Assembly (NCBI GenBank): GCA_020635115.1 | Contig: JACKAK010000007.1 | Location: forward strand, 62,001 to 126,000 | Length of the DNA: 64,000 nucleotides | Source: Halobacteriovoraceae bacterium | GTDB lineage: Bacteria > Bdellovibrionota > Bacteriovoracia > Bacteriovoracales > Bacteriovoracaceae | Direction: 5' to 3' | Part shown: positions 36,072 through 42,674 of the stretch, piece by piece | Layout of the letters: each line of letters opens with the position of its first letter | Position numbering within the stretch: the first letter of the stretch is position 1 | Made by a program: the position numbers and the translations under genes | The notes under the pieces: model-generated | The model's database searches: none | Seen by the model: only the letters and a program-made list of their open reading frames with translations | Told to the model about the DNA's origin: nothing

Positions 36072-36718
36072 GACAAGATTTGTTTTCAGATTCTTATTGG
36101 GAACATAACTATTCAAATCCATCTGAGATGGATGGAATTGCCAATGCAAAAGAGCACGCTCGATATGCAAAAAACTTTTTTGATATTGAGATGATCCATA
36201 TCAACTCTATGATGGATCTTGGAGCAGGACTTGGTTTTTTATTAGCATCTTTTGTGAAAGAATTTGTTCCCTATGAAGTGAAGGCCATTGAGCCATCAAA
36301 CTACGCTTTCAAGGAGCTCAAACAAAAACAACTAAAAATTGTAGATGGTATGAAAGTATCATTATCTCAGAGTGATTTATATACTTGGTGCAAGAGTAAG
36401 GACGAGAAAAAAGTTTTTGATTTAGGAATTTGTACCTCTGTCTTACAATATATTGAAACTGATAAAATAGAAAAAATTGTTCCTGTTCTTGCAAAGCGTT
36501 TTAAATATCTTTATCTTTCAGTCCCAACTGATAAGGAGCTAGATAGACAAAAAGATGAATGTGAATTTCATGACCACTATGCAATTAGAAGATCAAAAAC
36601 AAAATACTACAAACTTTTGAGTACTCATTTTACATTCGTATCTGCAAGGATTTTGGAGAGTAAAGAATTTTTCAATGAATTAGATACTGACCTAACTGAC
36701 TTGTTATTTAGATTTTAA
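36068..36718 (+). CDS. Class I SAM-dependent methyltransferase
   Basis: The protein has 216 residues and starts at a TTG that overlaps the acs stop; GAGGAG lies eight bases upstream. The SAM-binding motif I is MMDLGAGLGFLLASF, followed by an acidic strand-end IEPSNYAFKELK and motif IV-like FDLGICTSVLQYIE. The C-terminal LSVPTDKELDRQKDECEFHD is typical of small-molecule or lipid methyltransferases of the UbiE/Methyltransf type. The substrate is unknown. It is the last complete gene before the accessory island. Confidence 0.75.
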   Translation: MRQDLFSDSYWEHNYSNPSEMDGIANAKEHARYAKNFFDIEMIHINSMMDLGAGLGFLLASFVKEFVPYEVKAIEPSNYAFKELKQKQLKIVDGMKVSLSQSDLYTWCKSKDEKKVFDLGICTSVLQYIETDKIEKIVPVLAKRFKYLYLSVPTDKELDRQKDECEFHDHYAIRRSKTKYYKLLSTHFTFVSARILESKEFFNELDTDLTDLLFRF

Positions 36719-36774
36719 AACTAAAGTCGACGCATTCTCTTTTTTATATCCAACGGAAGGCCACTTTTTCCAGT

Positions 36775-36926
36775 CCAACCCCCTCATTCTGGACAACATT
36801 TTAATAGCTAAGTGCTACAATCAATTAGTCTGGAGGAATTATGCCAAAACAGAAATATTCATCAGAGTTAAAGGAACAAGTACTCGCCGAATACGAGGAA
36901 ATTGTCCGGAGTATATAGGGGGTCAG
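36775..36926 (+). mobile_element. Short IS remnant with two imperfect ends and a truncated transposase start
   Basis: A left end CCAACCCCCT-CATTC-TGGACAA near 36775-36797 and a right end whose reverse complement is CTGACCCCCTATATACTCCG-GACAA (36901-36926) are imperfect inverted copies. Between them, after GGAGGA, a frame starts at 36841: MPKQKYSSELKEQVLAEYEE, the usual OrfA N-terminus of IS3-like elements, stopped by TAG at 36916-36918. This is a ~150-base internally deleted derivative, MITE-like, of an IS that is not otherwise present here. Confidence 0.6.
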
Positions 36927-37203
36927 AAAGCTATTACTTCCTAGAGCACGAAAAGGCCTCTAAAGAGTGACATTTTACATTAATAATTGAAAACTATAAC
37001 TATCAGATATAAAAAGGAAAATAGAATTAATGAAAATGTAAAAATAGACGAAAAACTATCATAGGGAATAATGTCCTTGAGAGCACTGCGCATGACATTT
37101 TACCCTCTAACCCAAAGTGACATAATTGCTCATCATTCACAGTGCTTAGTGGATAGTGTGTAGATACTACTCAAAGATGTCACGCATTATTTAGTAAGCG
37201 AAA
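36927..37203. other. Intergenic stretch with possible IS-end debris
   Basis: No gene is supported here. Two copies of TGACATTTTAC occur (36968-36978 and 37093-37103), with a related GTGACAT near 37117, a pattern seen in multi-repeat IS ends. The 18-base direct repeat described separately begins at 37141. The region could be the left part of the ISNCY-like element or decayed insertion ends. Confidence 0.4.
37141..37158 (+). repeat. Direct repeat, left copy, flanking the ISNCY-like transposase
   Basis: AGTGCTTAGTGGATAGTG. The matching copy at 38613-38630 differs only at the fourth base (AGTACTTAG). The pair spans 1.47 kb around the transposase gene. It may mark element ends or a long target duplication. 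Confidence 0.5.
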
Positions 37204-37280
37204 AAGACCGACCACCTGCAATGTTGGTATTATTTGATTAAACAAAAAAACAATCAAATACCAACAAGGAGGTCGGTCTT
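37204..37280 (+). promoter_or_regulatory. Long hairpin covering the transposase ribosome site and abutting its start
   Basis: AAGACCGACCACCT (37204-37217) pairs with AGGAGGTCGGTCTT (37267-37280) with one mismatch. Inside it GTTGGTAT-TATTTGATT (37223-37239) pairs with AATCAAATACCAAC (37252-37265) with a three-base bulge. The apex is an A-rich loop. The right arm contains the GGAGG ribosome site and ends at the base before the ATG at 37281. Folded mRNA should block translation. Confidence 0.7.
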
Positions 37281-38426
37281 ATGAATTTTAAAACAAAACA
37301 ACAGATTAGGATAGATATTATCTCTCAGTATCTTAACGGTGAACTTCGATCTGAAGATGCTTGCTGTGCTTTAGAAATTGGTGAAAGACAGTTTAGGAGG
37401 CTTGTGAAAGGGTTTAGAGAACAAGGTGTTGCTTCTCTAATACATGGTAATAAAGGTCGAATACCTCACAATAAAACATCAATGAAAGTATCCAATAAAA
37501 TTATTCAACTTTATCTTGGAAGATATAACGGCCTTAATCTCGTTCACTTTATTGAAAAACTACGCGAAAATAATTCTCATGAATTTGACAGCATCCCTAC
37601 TTACACCACTATTAGAAACCTTTTACTACAAGAGGGCCTGATTATTCCCTACCAGAAAAAAGCAAAAAGAAAATCTCACCCTAGAAGAAAGCGTTATGAG
37701 AAAGAAGGGTTAATGGTTCAAATTGATGGAAGCCCTCATCGCTGGATTCATGACTGTTCACCTTTTTGTCTGACTGCTGCCATTGATGATGCCACTGGAA
37801 AGATTTTAGCTGCGAAATTTACTCCTACAGAGACAACTTTTGCAGCGATGGATGTGGTGGAACAAATAATTAATAAATATGGTGTCTTCCAAATGCTTTA
37901 TTCTGATAAGGCCGGAATTTATGGTGGCGGGAAAAGACAGGGTTTTACAAATATGAATAGGGCCATGAACGAGCTTGGAATTATCTCTATTCAGGCCAAC
38001 AGTCCTCAAGCGAAAGGACGGATTGAGAGGCTATTTAAAACCCTTCAGGACAGGCTTTGTTCAGAAATTAGGCTTAGAGGGATAAAGAATATTGAAGCTG
38101 CAAATAGGTACTTAGAAGAGTTTATCACTGCCTACAACCTGAAGTTCTCAGTATCTGCAAAAGATCAAAGACCAGCTTATAGAAAACTTGAAGAACTAAT
38201 AGATCTCAATGAAGTTTTGACGATTAGAGATCATAGAAAAATAGGTGAAGGGGAAATATTAAGTTTTGAAGGCCATAAATACCTTGTCTCAAGGGAAAAT
38301 GGCCATTCACTTATTGGAAAAACAGTGGAGATTAGGCGATACAGAGATGGAAAGTTGGAAATGTTTTTATTAAATGGAGTGAAACTGGCCTATGAATGTT
38401 TTGAGGATTTAAAAAGGGTCGCATGA
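37281..38426 (+). CDS. ISNCY-like DDE transposase
   Basis: The protein has 381 residues. An N-terminal helix-turn-helix (QIRIDIISQYLNGELRSEDA, then IGERQFRRLVKGFREQG) precedes a retroviral-integrase-fold catalytic core. Core motifs are MVQIDGSPHRWIHD (first Asp), LYSDKAGIYGGGKRQG (second Asp) and SPQAKGRIERLFKTLQDRL (Glu). DGSPH, then a C-terminal KYLVSRENGHSLIGKTVEIR, are typical of ISNCY transposases. No frameshift is seen. The element's ends are not resolved; the direct repeat at 37141/38613 is one possibility. Translation start is covered by a long hairpin. Confidence 0.85.
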   Translation: MNFKTKQQIRIDIISQYLNGELRSEDACCALEIGERQFRRLVKGFREQGVASLIHGNKGRIPHNKTSMKVSNKIIQLYLGRYNGLNLVHFIEKLRENNSHEFDSIPTYTTIRNLLLQEGLIIPYQKKAKRKSHPRRKRYEKEGLMVQIDGSPHRWIHDCSPFCLTAAIDDATGKILAAKFTPTETTFAAMDVVEQIINKYGVFQMLYSDKAGIYGGGKRQGFTNMNRAMNELGIISIQANSPQAKGRIERLFKTLQDRLCSEIRLRGIKNIEAANRYLEEFITAYNLKFSVSAKDQRPAYRKLEELIDLNEVLTIRDHRKIGEGEILSFEGHKYLVSRENGHSLIGKTVEIRRYRDGKLEMFLLNGVKLAYECFEDLKRVA

Positions 38427-38612
38427 TGAAAAAATAATAGGGTCAAATTACCTTAAAAAGTAGTTTGTAAGGGGAAGTAAATATGAGGAAACTAAAAAAA
38501 GATTTAAAAAGGTTACAATTTATGGAAATCTGTCCGTAAAACTAATTACATTAAGCAGGTGTTGGTCAAAATCGCTTAACATCAAATAGGACATTTTTCT
38601 CAGGTAGTTACA

Positions 38613-38630
38613 AGTACTTAGTGGATAGTG
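38613..38630 (+). repeat. Direct repeat, right copy, flanking the ISNCY-like transposase
   Basis: AGTACTTAGTGGATAGTG matches the copy at 37141-37158 with one difference. Same orientation, 1472 bases apart. Confidence 0.5.
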
Positions 38631-38737
38631 CCAGAAAAAATACACAACTGGTTTTTCCTAAGATATCCAAGCGCGTCAATAAAATTAAATAGTTAGAGTA
38701 ATTATGTGTCAACATTCTCGAGTTATTTTAGTTCGAG

Positions 38738-38743
38738 TATAAT
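38738..38743 (+). promoter_or_regulatory. Possible -10 box for a leaderless propeller mRNA
   Basis: TATAAT lies six bases before the ATG at 38750, and no ribosome site precedes that ATG. Transcription would therefore start at or near the A of the ATG. No good -35 box is seen; a CTCGAG/TTCGAG dyad lies just upstream. Confidence 0.3.
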
Positions 38744-38749
38744 ATTTCC

Positions 38750-40750
38750 ATGGCTGCACGTAGGTTAAACTTCTCTATTATTATTTTTCTTTTGTTCACT
38801 GTTTCTTGTGGTAAGGGAAGGATCAACATTCGATTAAATGTTAAATCAAAAACAGACATTGGAACATCTATCACTTCCTCAAATCTTGTTGGCTCCTGGA
38901 ATGGTTTTGGTGGACCAGCACTGGATGTAGTTGTTCGAAACAGTTACGCCTATATAGCAAAAAGTTATAAAGGTCTTGAAATCTATGATGTTTCAGATTT
39001 CTCAAACATCTCTCTTGTTGGAAGGTATGACACAGCTGGGAATGCCTGGGGAGTCAGCTTATCAAGTGACGGTAATTATGCCTATGTGGCAGATAATTCC
39101 AATGGACTAGTGGTTGTAGATATTTCAACTCCAAGCGCTCCAAGTCTTGCTGGCTCTTATGATACTGCAGGGAATGCCTTTGGAGTCAGCTTATCAAGTG
39201 ACGGTAATTATGCCTATGTGGCAGATAGCTCCAATGGATTAGTGGTTGTAGATATTTCAACTCCAAGCGCTCCAAGTCTTGTTGGCTCTTATGATACTGC
39301 TGGGTTTGCCTGGGGAGTCAGCTTATCAAGTGACGGTAATTATGCCTATGTGGCAGATAGCTCCAATGGATTAGTGGTTGTAGATATTTCAACTCCAAGC
39401 GCTCCAAGTCTTGCGGGCTCCTATGACACAGCTGGGAATGCCTGGGGAGTCAGCTTATCAAGTGACGGTAATTATGCCTATGTGGCAGATTACTCAAATG
39501 GATTAGTGGTTGTCGATATTTCAACTCCAAGCGCTCCAAGTCTTGTTGGCTCTTATGATACTGCTGGGTTTTCCTATGGAGTCAGCTTATCAAGTGACGG
39601 CAATTATGCCTATGTGGCAGATAGCTCCAATGGATTAGTGGTTGTCGATATTTCAACTCCAAGCGCTCCAAGTCTTGCGGGCTCCTATGACACCGCTGGA
39701 TCTGCCTTAGGAGTGAGCTTATCAAGTGACGGTAATTATGCCTATGTGGCAGATAATTCCAATGGACTAGTGGTTGTCGATATTTCAACTCCAAGCGCTC
39801 CAAGTCTTGCGGGCTCCTATGACACCGCTGGATCTGCCTTAGGAGTGAGCTTATCAAGTGACGGTAATTATGCCTATGTGGCAGATAATTCCAATGGACT
39901 AGTGGTTGTCGATATTTCAACTCCAAGCGCTCCAAGTCTTGCTGGCTCTTATGACACTGCTGGGTTTGCCAGAGGAGTCAGCTTATCAAGTGACGGTAAT
40001 TATGCCTATGTGGCAGATTACTCAAATGGATTAGTGGTTGTCGATATTTCAACTCCAAGCGCTCCAAGTCTTGTTGGCTCTTATGATACTGCTGGGTTTT
40101 CCTATGGAGTCAGCTTATCAAGTGACGGTAATTATGCCTATGTGGCAGATGGCTCCAATGGACTAGTGGTTGTCGATATTTCAACTCCAAGCGCTCCAAG
40201 TCTTGCGGGCTCCTATGACACCGCTGGATCTGCCTTAGGAGTGAGCTTATCAAGTGACGGTAATTATGCCTATGTGGCAGATAATTCCAATGGACTAGTG
40301 GTTGTCGATATTTCAACTCCAAGCGCTCCAAGTCTTGCTGGCTCTTATGATACTGCTGGGTTTGCCTGGGGAGTCAGCTTATCAAGTGACGGTAATTATG
40401 CCTATGTGGCAGATGGCTTCAATGGACTAGTGGTTGTCGATATTTCAACTCCAAGCGCTCCAAGTCTTGCGGGCTCCTATGACACCGCTGGTAATGCCTA
40501 TGGGGTGAGCTTATCAAGTGACGGCAATTATGCCTATGTGGCAGATGGCTTCAATGGACTAGTGGTTGTCGATATTTCAATTCCAAGCGCTCCAAGTCTT
40601 ACTGGCTCTTATAACACTGATGGTAATGCCTATGAAGTCAGCTTATCAAGTGACGGTAATTATGCCTATGTGGCAGATGATTACAATGGACTAGTGGTCG
40701 TAGATATTTCAACTCCAAGCGCTCCAAGTCTTTATATTCCGTCTTACTGA
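38750..40750 (+). CDS. LVIVD-repeat beta-propeller lipoprotein
   Basis: The protein has 666 residues. The signal peptide MAARRLNFSIIIFLLFTVSC has a TVSC lipobox at Cys20. After one divergent repeat, 13 near-identical 44-residue units follow, each with GVSLSSDGNYAYVAD, SNGLVVVDISTPSAPSL and GSYDTAG. These are LVIVD repeats, which fold as propeller blades and act as surface adhesion or ligand-binding proteins. The stop TGA at 40748-40750 lies in the inverted IS end, so the natural C-terminus may be truncated. No GGCC occurs in the gene, unlike its neighbours. The gene may be a passenger of a mobile island. Confidence 0.82.
   Translation: MAARRLNFSIIIFLLFTVSCGKGRINIRLNVKSKTDIGTSITSSNLVGSWNGFGGPALDVVVRNSYAYIAKSYKGLEIYDVSDFSNISLVGRYDTAGNAWGVSLSSDGNYAYVADNSNGLVVVDISTPSAPSLAGSYDTAGNAFGVSLSSDGNYAYVADSSNGLVVVDISTPSAPSLVGSYDTAGFAWGVSLSSDGNYAYVADSSNGLVVVDISTPSAPSLAGSYDTAGNAWGVSLSSDGNYAYVADYSNGLVVVDISTPSAPSLVGSYDTAGFSYGVSLSSDGNYAYVADSSNGLVVVDISTPSAPSLAGSYDTAGSALGVSLSSDGNYAYVADNSNGLVVVDISTPSAPSLAGSYDTAGSALGVSLSSDGNYAYVADNSNGLVVVDISTPSAPSLAGSYDTAGFARGVSLSSDGNYAYVADYSNGLVVVDISTPSAPSLVGSYDTAGFSYGVSLSSDGNYAYVADGSNGLVVVDISTPSAPSLAGSYDTAGSALGVSLSSDGNYAYVADNSNGLVVVDISTPSAPSLAGSYDTAGFAWGVSLSSDGNYAYVADGFNGLVVVDISTPSAPSLAGSYDTAGNAYGVSLSSDGNYAYVADGFNGLVVVDISIPSAPSLTGSYNTDGNAYEVSLSSDGNYAYVADDYNGLVVVDISTPSAPSLYIPSY
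39050..40740 (+). repeat. Tandem 132-bp coding repeats, 13 copies
   Basis: Units of 132 bases encode 44 residues each. Variation is confined to a few codons after VAD and after DTAG. A higher-order copy exists: the stretch beginning at 39488 (VADYSNGL...GFSYG...SALG) recurs 528 bases (four units) later at 40016 with about three differences over some 390 bases. This indicates recent unequal crossing-over or gene conversion. Confidence 0.9.
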
Positions 40751-40777
40751 CCCCCCTATATACTCCGGACAATTTCC
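40747..40777 (-). repeat. Inverted copy of the IS remnant's right end
   Basis: The reverse complement of 40747-40777 repeats 36897-36926 over about 30 bases with a single extra base in the C run (core GTCCGGAGTATATAGGGGG). The two copies face each other around the transposase and propeller genes. This one supplies the propeller stop codon. No transposase fragment follows to the right before the deaminase gene. Confidence 0.75.
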
Positions 40778-40855
40778 CCGTAAGGATTTTGTGTTAAAAT
40801 GACTAGGATGTGGATTCTGTACCGTTAGCATTAAGAAAAGACTTAATGTCTTCTT

Positions 40856-41866
40856 TTAATCAAAATAAAGTTTTTGGATCCTATCTATCCAATTATTTTT
40901 TTCACTTCTCTCTAAAAAAGATGCCTTAAATGAATTTATCGCCAGTTGTTTCAAATCTTCTTTTGATAGATCTAGAGCTCTTGCACATTGTTTAAAATTT
41001 TCTCCCAAATATCCACCAAAATAAGAGGGGTCATCAGAATTTATCATCGCGACTAGGCCTCTATTTAAAAGTTTTTTTAGATTATGATCTTCAAGCTTGT
41101 CAAAAACACATAGTTTTACATTTGATAAAGGACAAACTGTGAGAGGAATTTGTTTTTCAACAAGTTGTTCAACTAAACGCTCATCTTCTAAACTCCGCAC
41201 TCCATGGTCAATTCTCTTCACTTCTAGAAGATTTATTGCTTCCCAAATATATTCCGTAGGTCCCTCCTCTCCAGCATGAGCAACAGTCAGAAAACCTTCT
41301 TGGATTGCTCTTTTGAAAACTCTTTCAAATTTACTCGGAGGATGACCTACCTCTGAAGAATCAAGACCTACTGCTTTAATTTTGTCCTTATGTTTAAGGG
41401 CCATATCCAAAGTCTTTTGGGCCGAATCTTCATCTAAATGTCTTAAAAAACACATAATAATTCTCGATGAAATCCCAAAATCAACTCGTGCTTTTTCCAA
41501 TGCATTAAAAATTCCATTGATTACAGTATCAAATTCAATTCCTCTATCAGTATGTGTTTGTGGATCAAAAAAGATTTCAGTATGCACCACATTGTCTTCT
41601 TTACACTTTAAAATATAGGCCCATGTCAAATCGAAAAAATCTTGTTCTTTGATGAGAACATTCGCCCCTTGATAATATATATCTAAAAAAGATTGAAGAT
41701 TATGGAAGTTGTAAGCAGCTTTTACTTCTTCAACTGAATTAAAAGGAATATTGATATTATTTCTTTTTGATAATTCAAACATAAGCTCAGGTTCCAAAGA
41801 ACCTTCAATGTGTAAATGAAGTTCTGCTTTAGGTAGTTTTTCAATAAATTCATTTAGACTTTCCAT
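40856..41866 (-). CDS. Adenine/adenosine deaminase
   Basis: The protein has 336 residues; AGGTG precedes the ATG at 41866. Zinc-site motifs: AELHLHIEGSLEPELMFELS (HxH), the VAHAGEEGP helix with its catalytic His and Glu, KRIDHGVRSLED, and NSDDPSYFGGYLGENF with the Asp pair. The DDPSYFGGY form is the one seen in the adenine deaminases of the ADA superfamily, whereas true adenosine deaminases usually have TDDP with a different follow-on. Adenine to hypoxanthine is therefore preferred. It sits downstream of the xanthine dehydrogenase genes, feeding them. Confidence 0.82.
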   Translation of the reverse strand: MESLNEFIEKLPKAELHLHIEGSLEPELMFELSKRNNINIPFNSVEEVKAAYNFHNLQSFLDIYYQGANVLIKEQDFFDLTWAYILKCKEDNVVHTEIFFDPQTHTDRGIEFDTVINGIFNALEKARVDFGISSRIIMCFLRHLDEDSAQKTLDMALKHKDKIKAVGLDSSEVGHPPSKFERVFKRAIQEGFLTVAHAGEEGPTEYIWEAINLLEVKRIDHGVRSLEDERLVEQLVEKQIPLTVCPLSNVKLCVFDKLEDHNLKKLLNRGLVAMINSDDPSYFGGYLGENFKQCARALDLSKEDLKQLAINSFKASFLERSEKNNWIDRIQKLYFD

Positions 41867-41897
41867 TCCTGCACCTCGTTTCATTTTATTTAAACTA

Positions 41898-42674
41898 TTA
41901 TTGCCGATTCTGTTTTGATAGTAAATCTCTGACTTGCAAGAGTTGAGCTATAATTGAAATAGATATTTCTTCAGGAGAATTATCTCCAATTGGTAGACCT
42001 AATGGAATATGTAATCGATTTATAAATTCATCACTTACTCCTAAACTTTTCAATTCTTTTGAAATTGTATTTTTCTTAGAAAGTGATCCAATCGCACCAA
42101 CATATGGAGCATTTGGAAATTGAAGATATATTTCACGGAGAAACGAAACATCGCTGCTATGTCCTTTGGTCATACAAAGGAAATACGTTCTCTGATTAAA
42201 ATTGGAAATTATTTCTTTGACATTAGCGCTATGAATAATTTGAACATTGTCTAATTTTCTTAACCATTCTAAGCGATCATCAATAACTGTAATTTGACAA
42301 TTGAGTTTTGATAAGAATTTTGTAAGTGCTTGGGATACATGTCCTGCTCCGAAAATAGCAACTGGCCAGGATCTTCCTGGAAAAGATTCAAATAATAGCT
42401 GAACGACTCCACCACAAGTCATTCCAATATCTTTTTGTAAATTCCATTTGACTAAATAGGGAGATTTCAAAGTTTCTTTTGATAACATCATTTGTGCAAA
42501 CTCAATCGCACGTGCTTCAACCTTTCCACCTCCAATTGTGCCCAAATCTAGTCCATCATTGGTTACAATACACTTTGCTCCCGGGTCTTGTGGGGCAGAA
42601 CCATCAACACTTATAAGGGTCACCATGACAAAAGATTGGTTTTTATTCAATAAATCAATTGCTCTTTGAAACAT
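41898..42674 (-). CDS. xdhC: Xanthine dehydrogenase accessory protein XdhC
   Basis: The protein has 258 residues. MVTLISVDGSAPQDPGAKCI and GTIGGGKVEARAIEFAQ are the N-terminal XdhC/CoxI motifs. A Rossmann segment WPVAIFGAGHVSQALTKFL and the C-terminal YVGAIGSLSK, LHIPLGLPIGDNSPEEISIS complete the fold. XdhC binds molybdenum cofactor, supports its sulfuration and inserts it into the large subunit. The start lies 20 bases inside the xdhB end, a typical tight operon arrangement, and there is no cofactor-synthesis gene in view. Confidence 0.92.
   Translation of the reverse strand: MFQRAIDLLNKNQSFVMVTLISVDGSAPQDPGAKCIVTNDGLDLGTIGGGKVEARAIEFAQMMLSKETLKSPYLVKWNLQKDIGMTCGGVVQLLFESFPGRSWPVAIFGAGHVSQALTKFLSKLNCQITVIDDRLEWLRKLDNVQIIHSANVKEIISNFNQRTYFLCMTKGHSSDVSFLREIYLQFPNAPYVGAIGSLSKKNTISKELKSLGVSDEFINRLHIPLGLPIGDNSPEEISISIIAQLLQVRDLLSKQNRQ

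Larger units (their letters stand above)
38427..38749. other. Intergenic region between transposase and propeller gene
   Basis: AT-rich, without a supported gene. It contains a GGGGAAG site followed by a 18-codon frame (38483-38539) that I do not claim as real, the right copy of the direct repeat (38613-38630), and CTCGAG...TTCGAG flanking 38718-38737 just upstream of the next gene's probable promoter. Confidence 0.4.

Noticed and set aside
38483..38539. Short frame MRKLKKDLKRLQFMEICP after a GGGGAAG site
   Set aside because: Only 18 codons, no relatives known to me and inside mobile-element debris; not enough to call a gene.
39582..40331. Minus-strand frames in the propeller repeats
   Set aside because: They exist only because the 132-base repeat is open in the opposite frame; the plus frame has the signal peptide and the LVIVD pattern.
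36700..40780. CRISPR array in the repeat-rich island
   Set aside because: The only tandem repeats are coding 132-bp units without spacers; no short regular repeats with unique spacers and no cas genes are present.
28197..40792. Shared CCGTAAGGATTTTG at 28196-28209 and about 40778-40791
   Set aside because: A 14-base match between two places in 64 kb of AT-rich DNA is expected by chance and has no other shared context.
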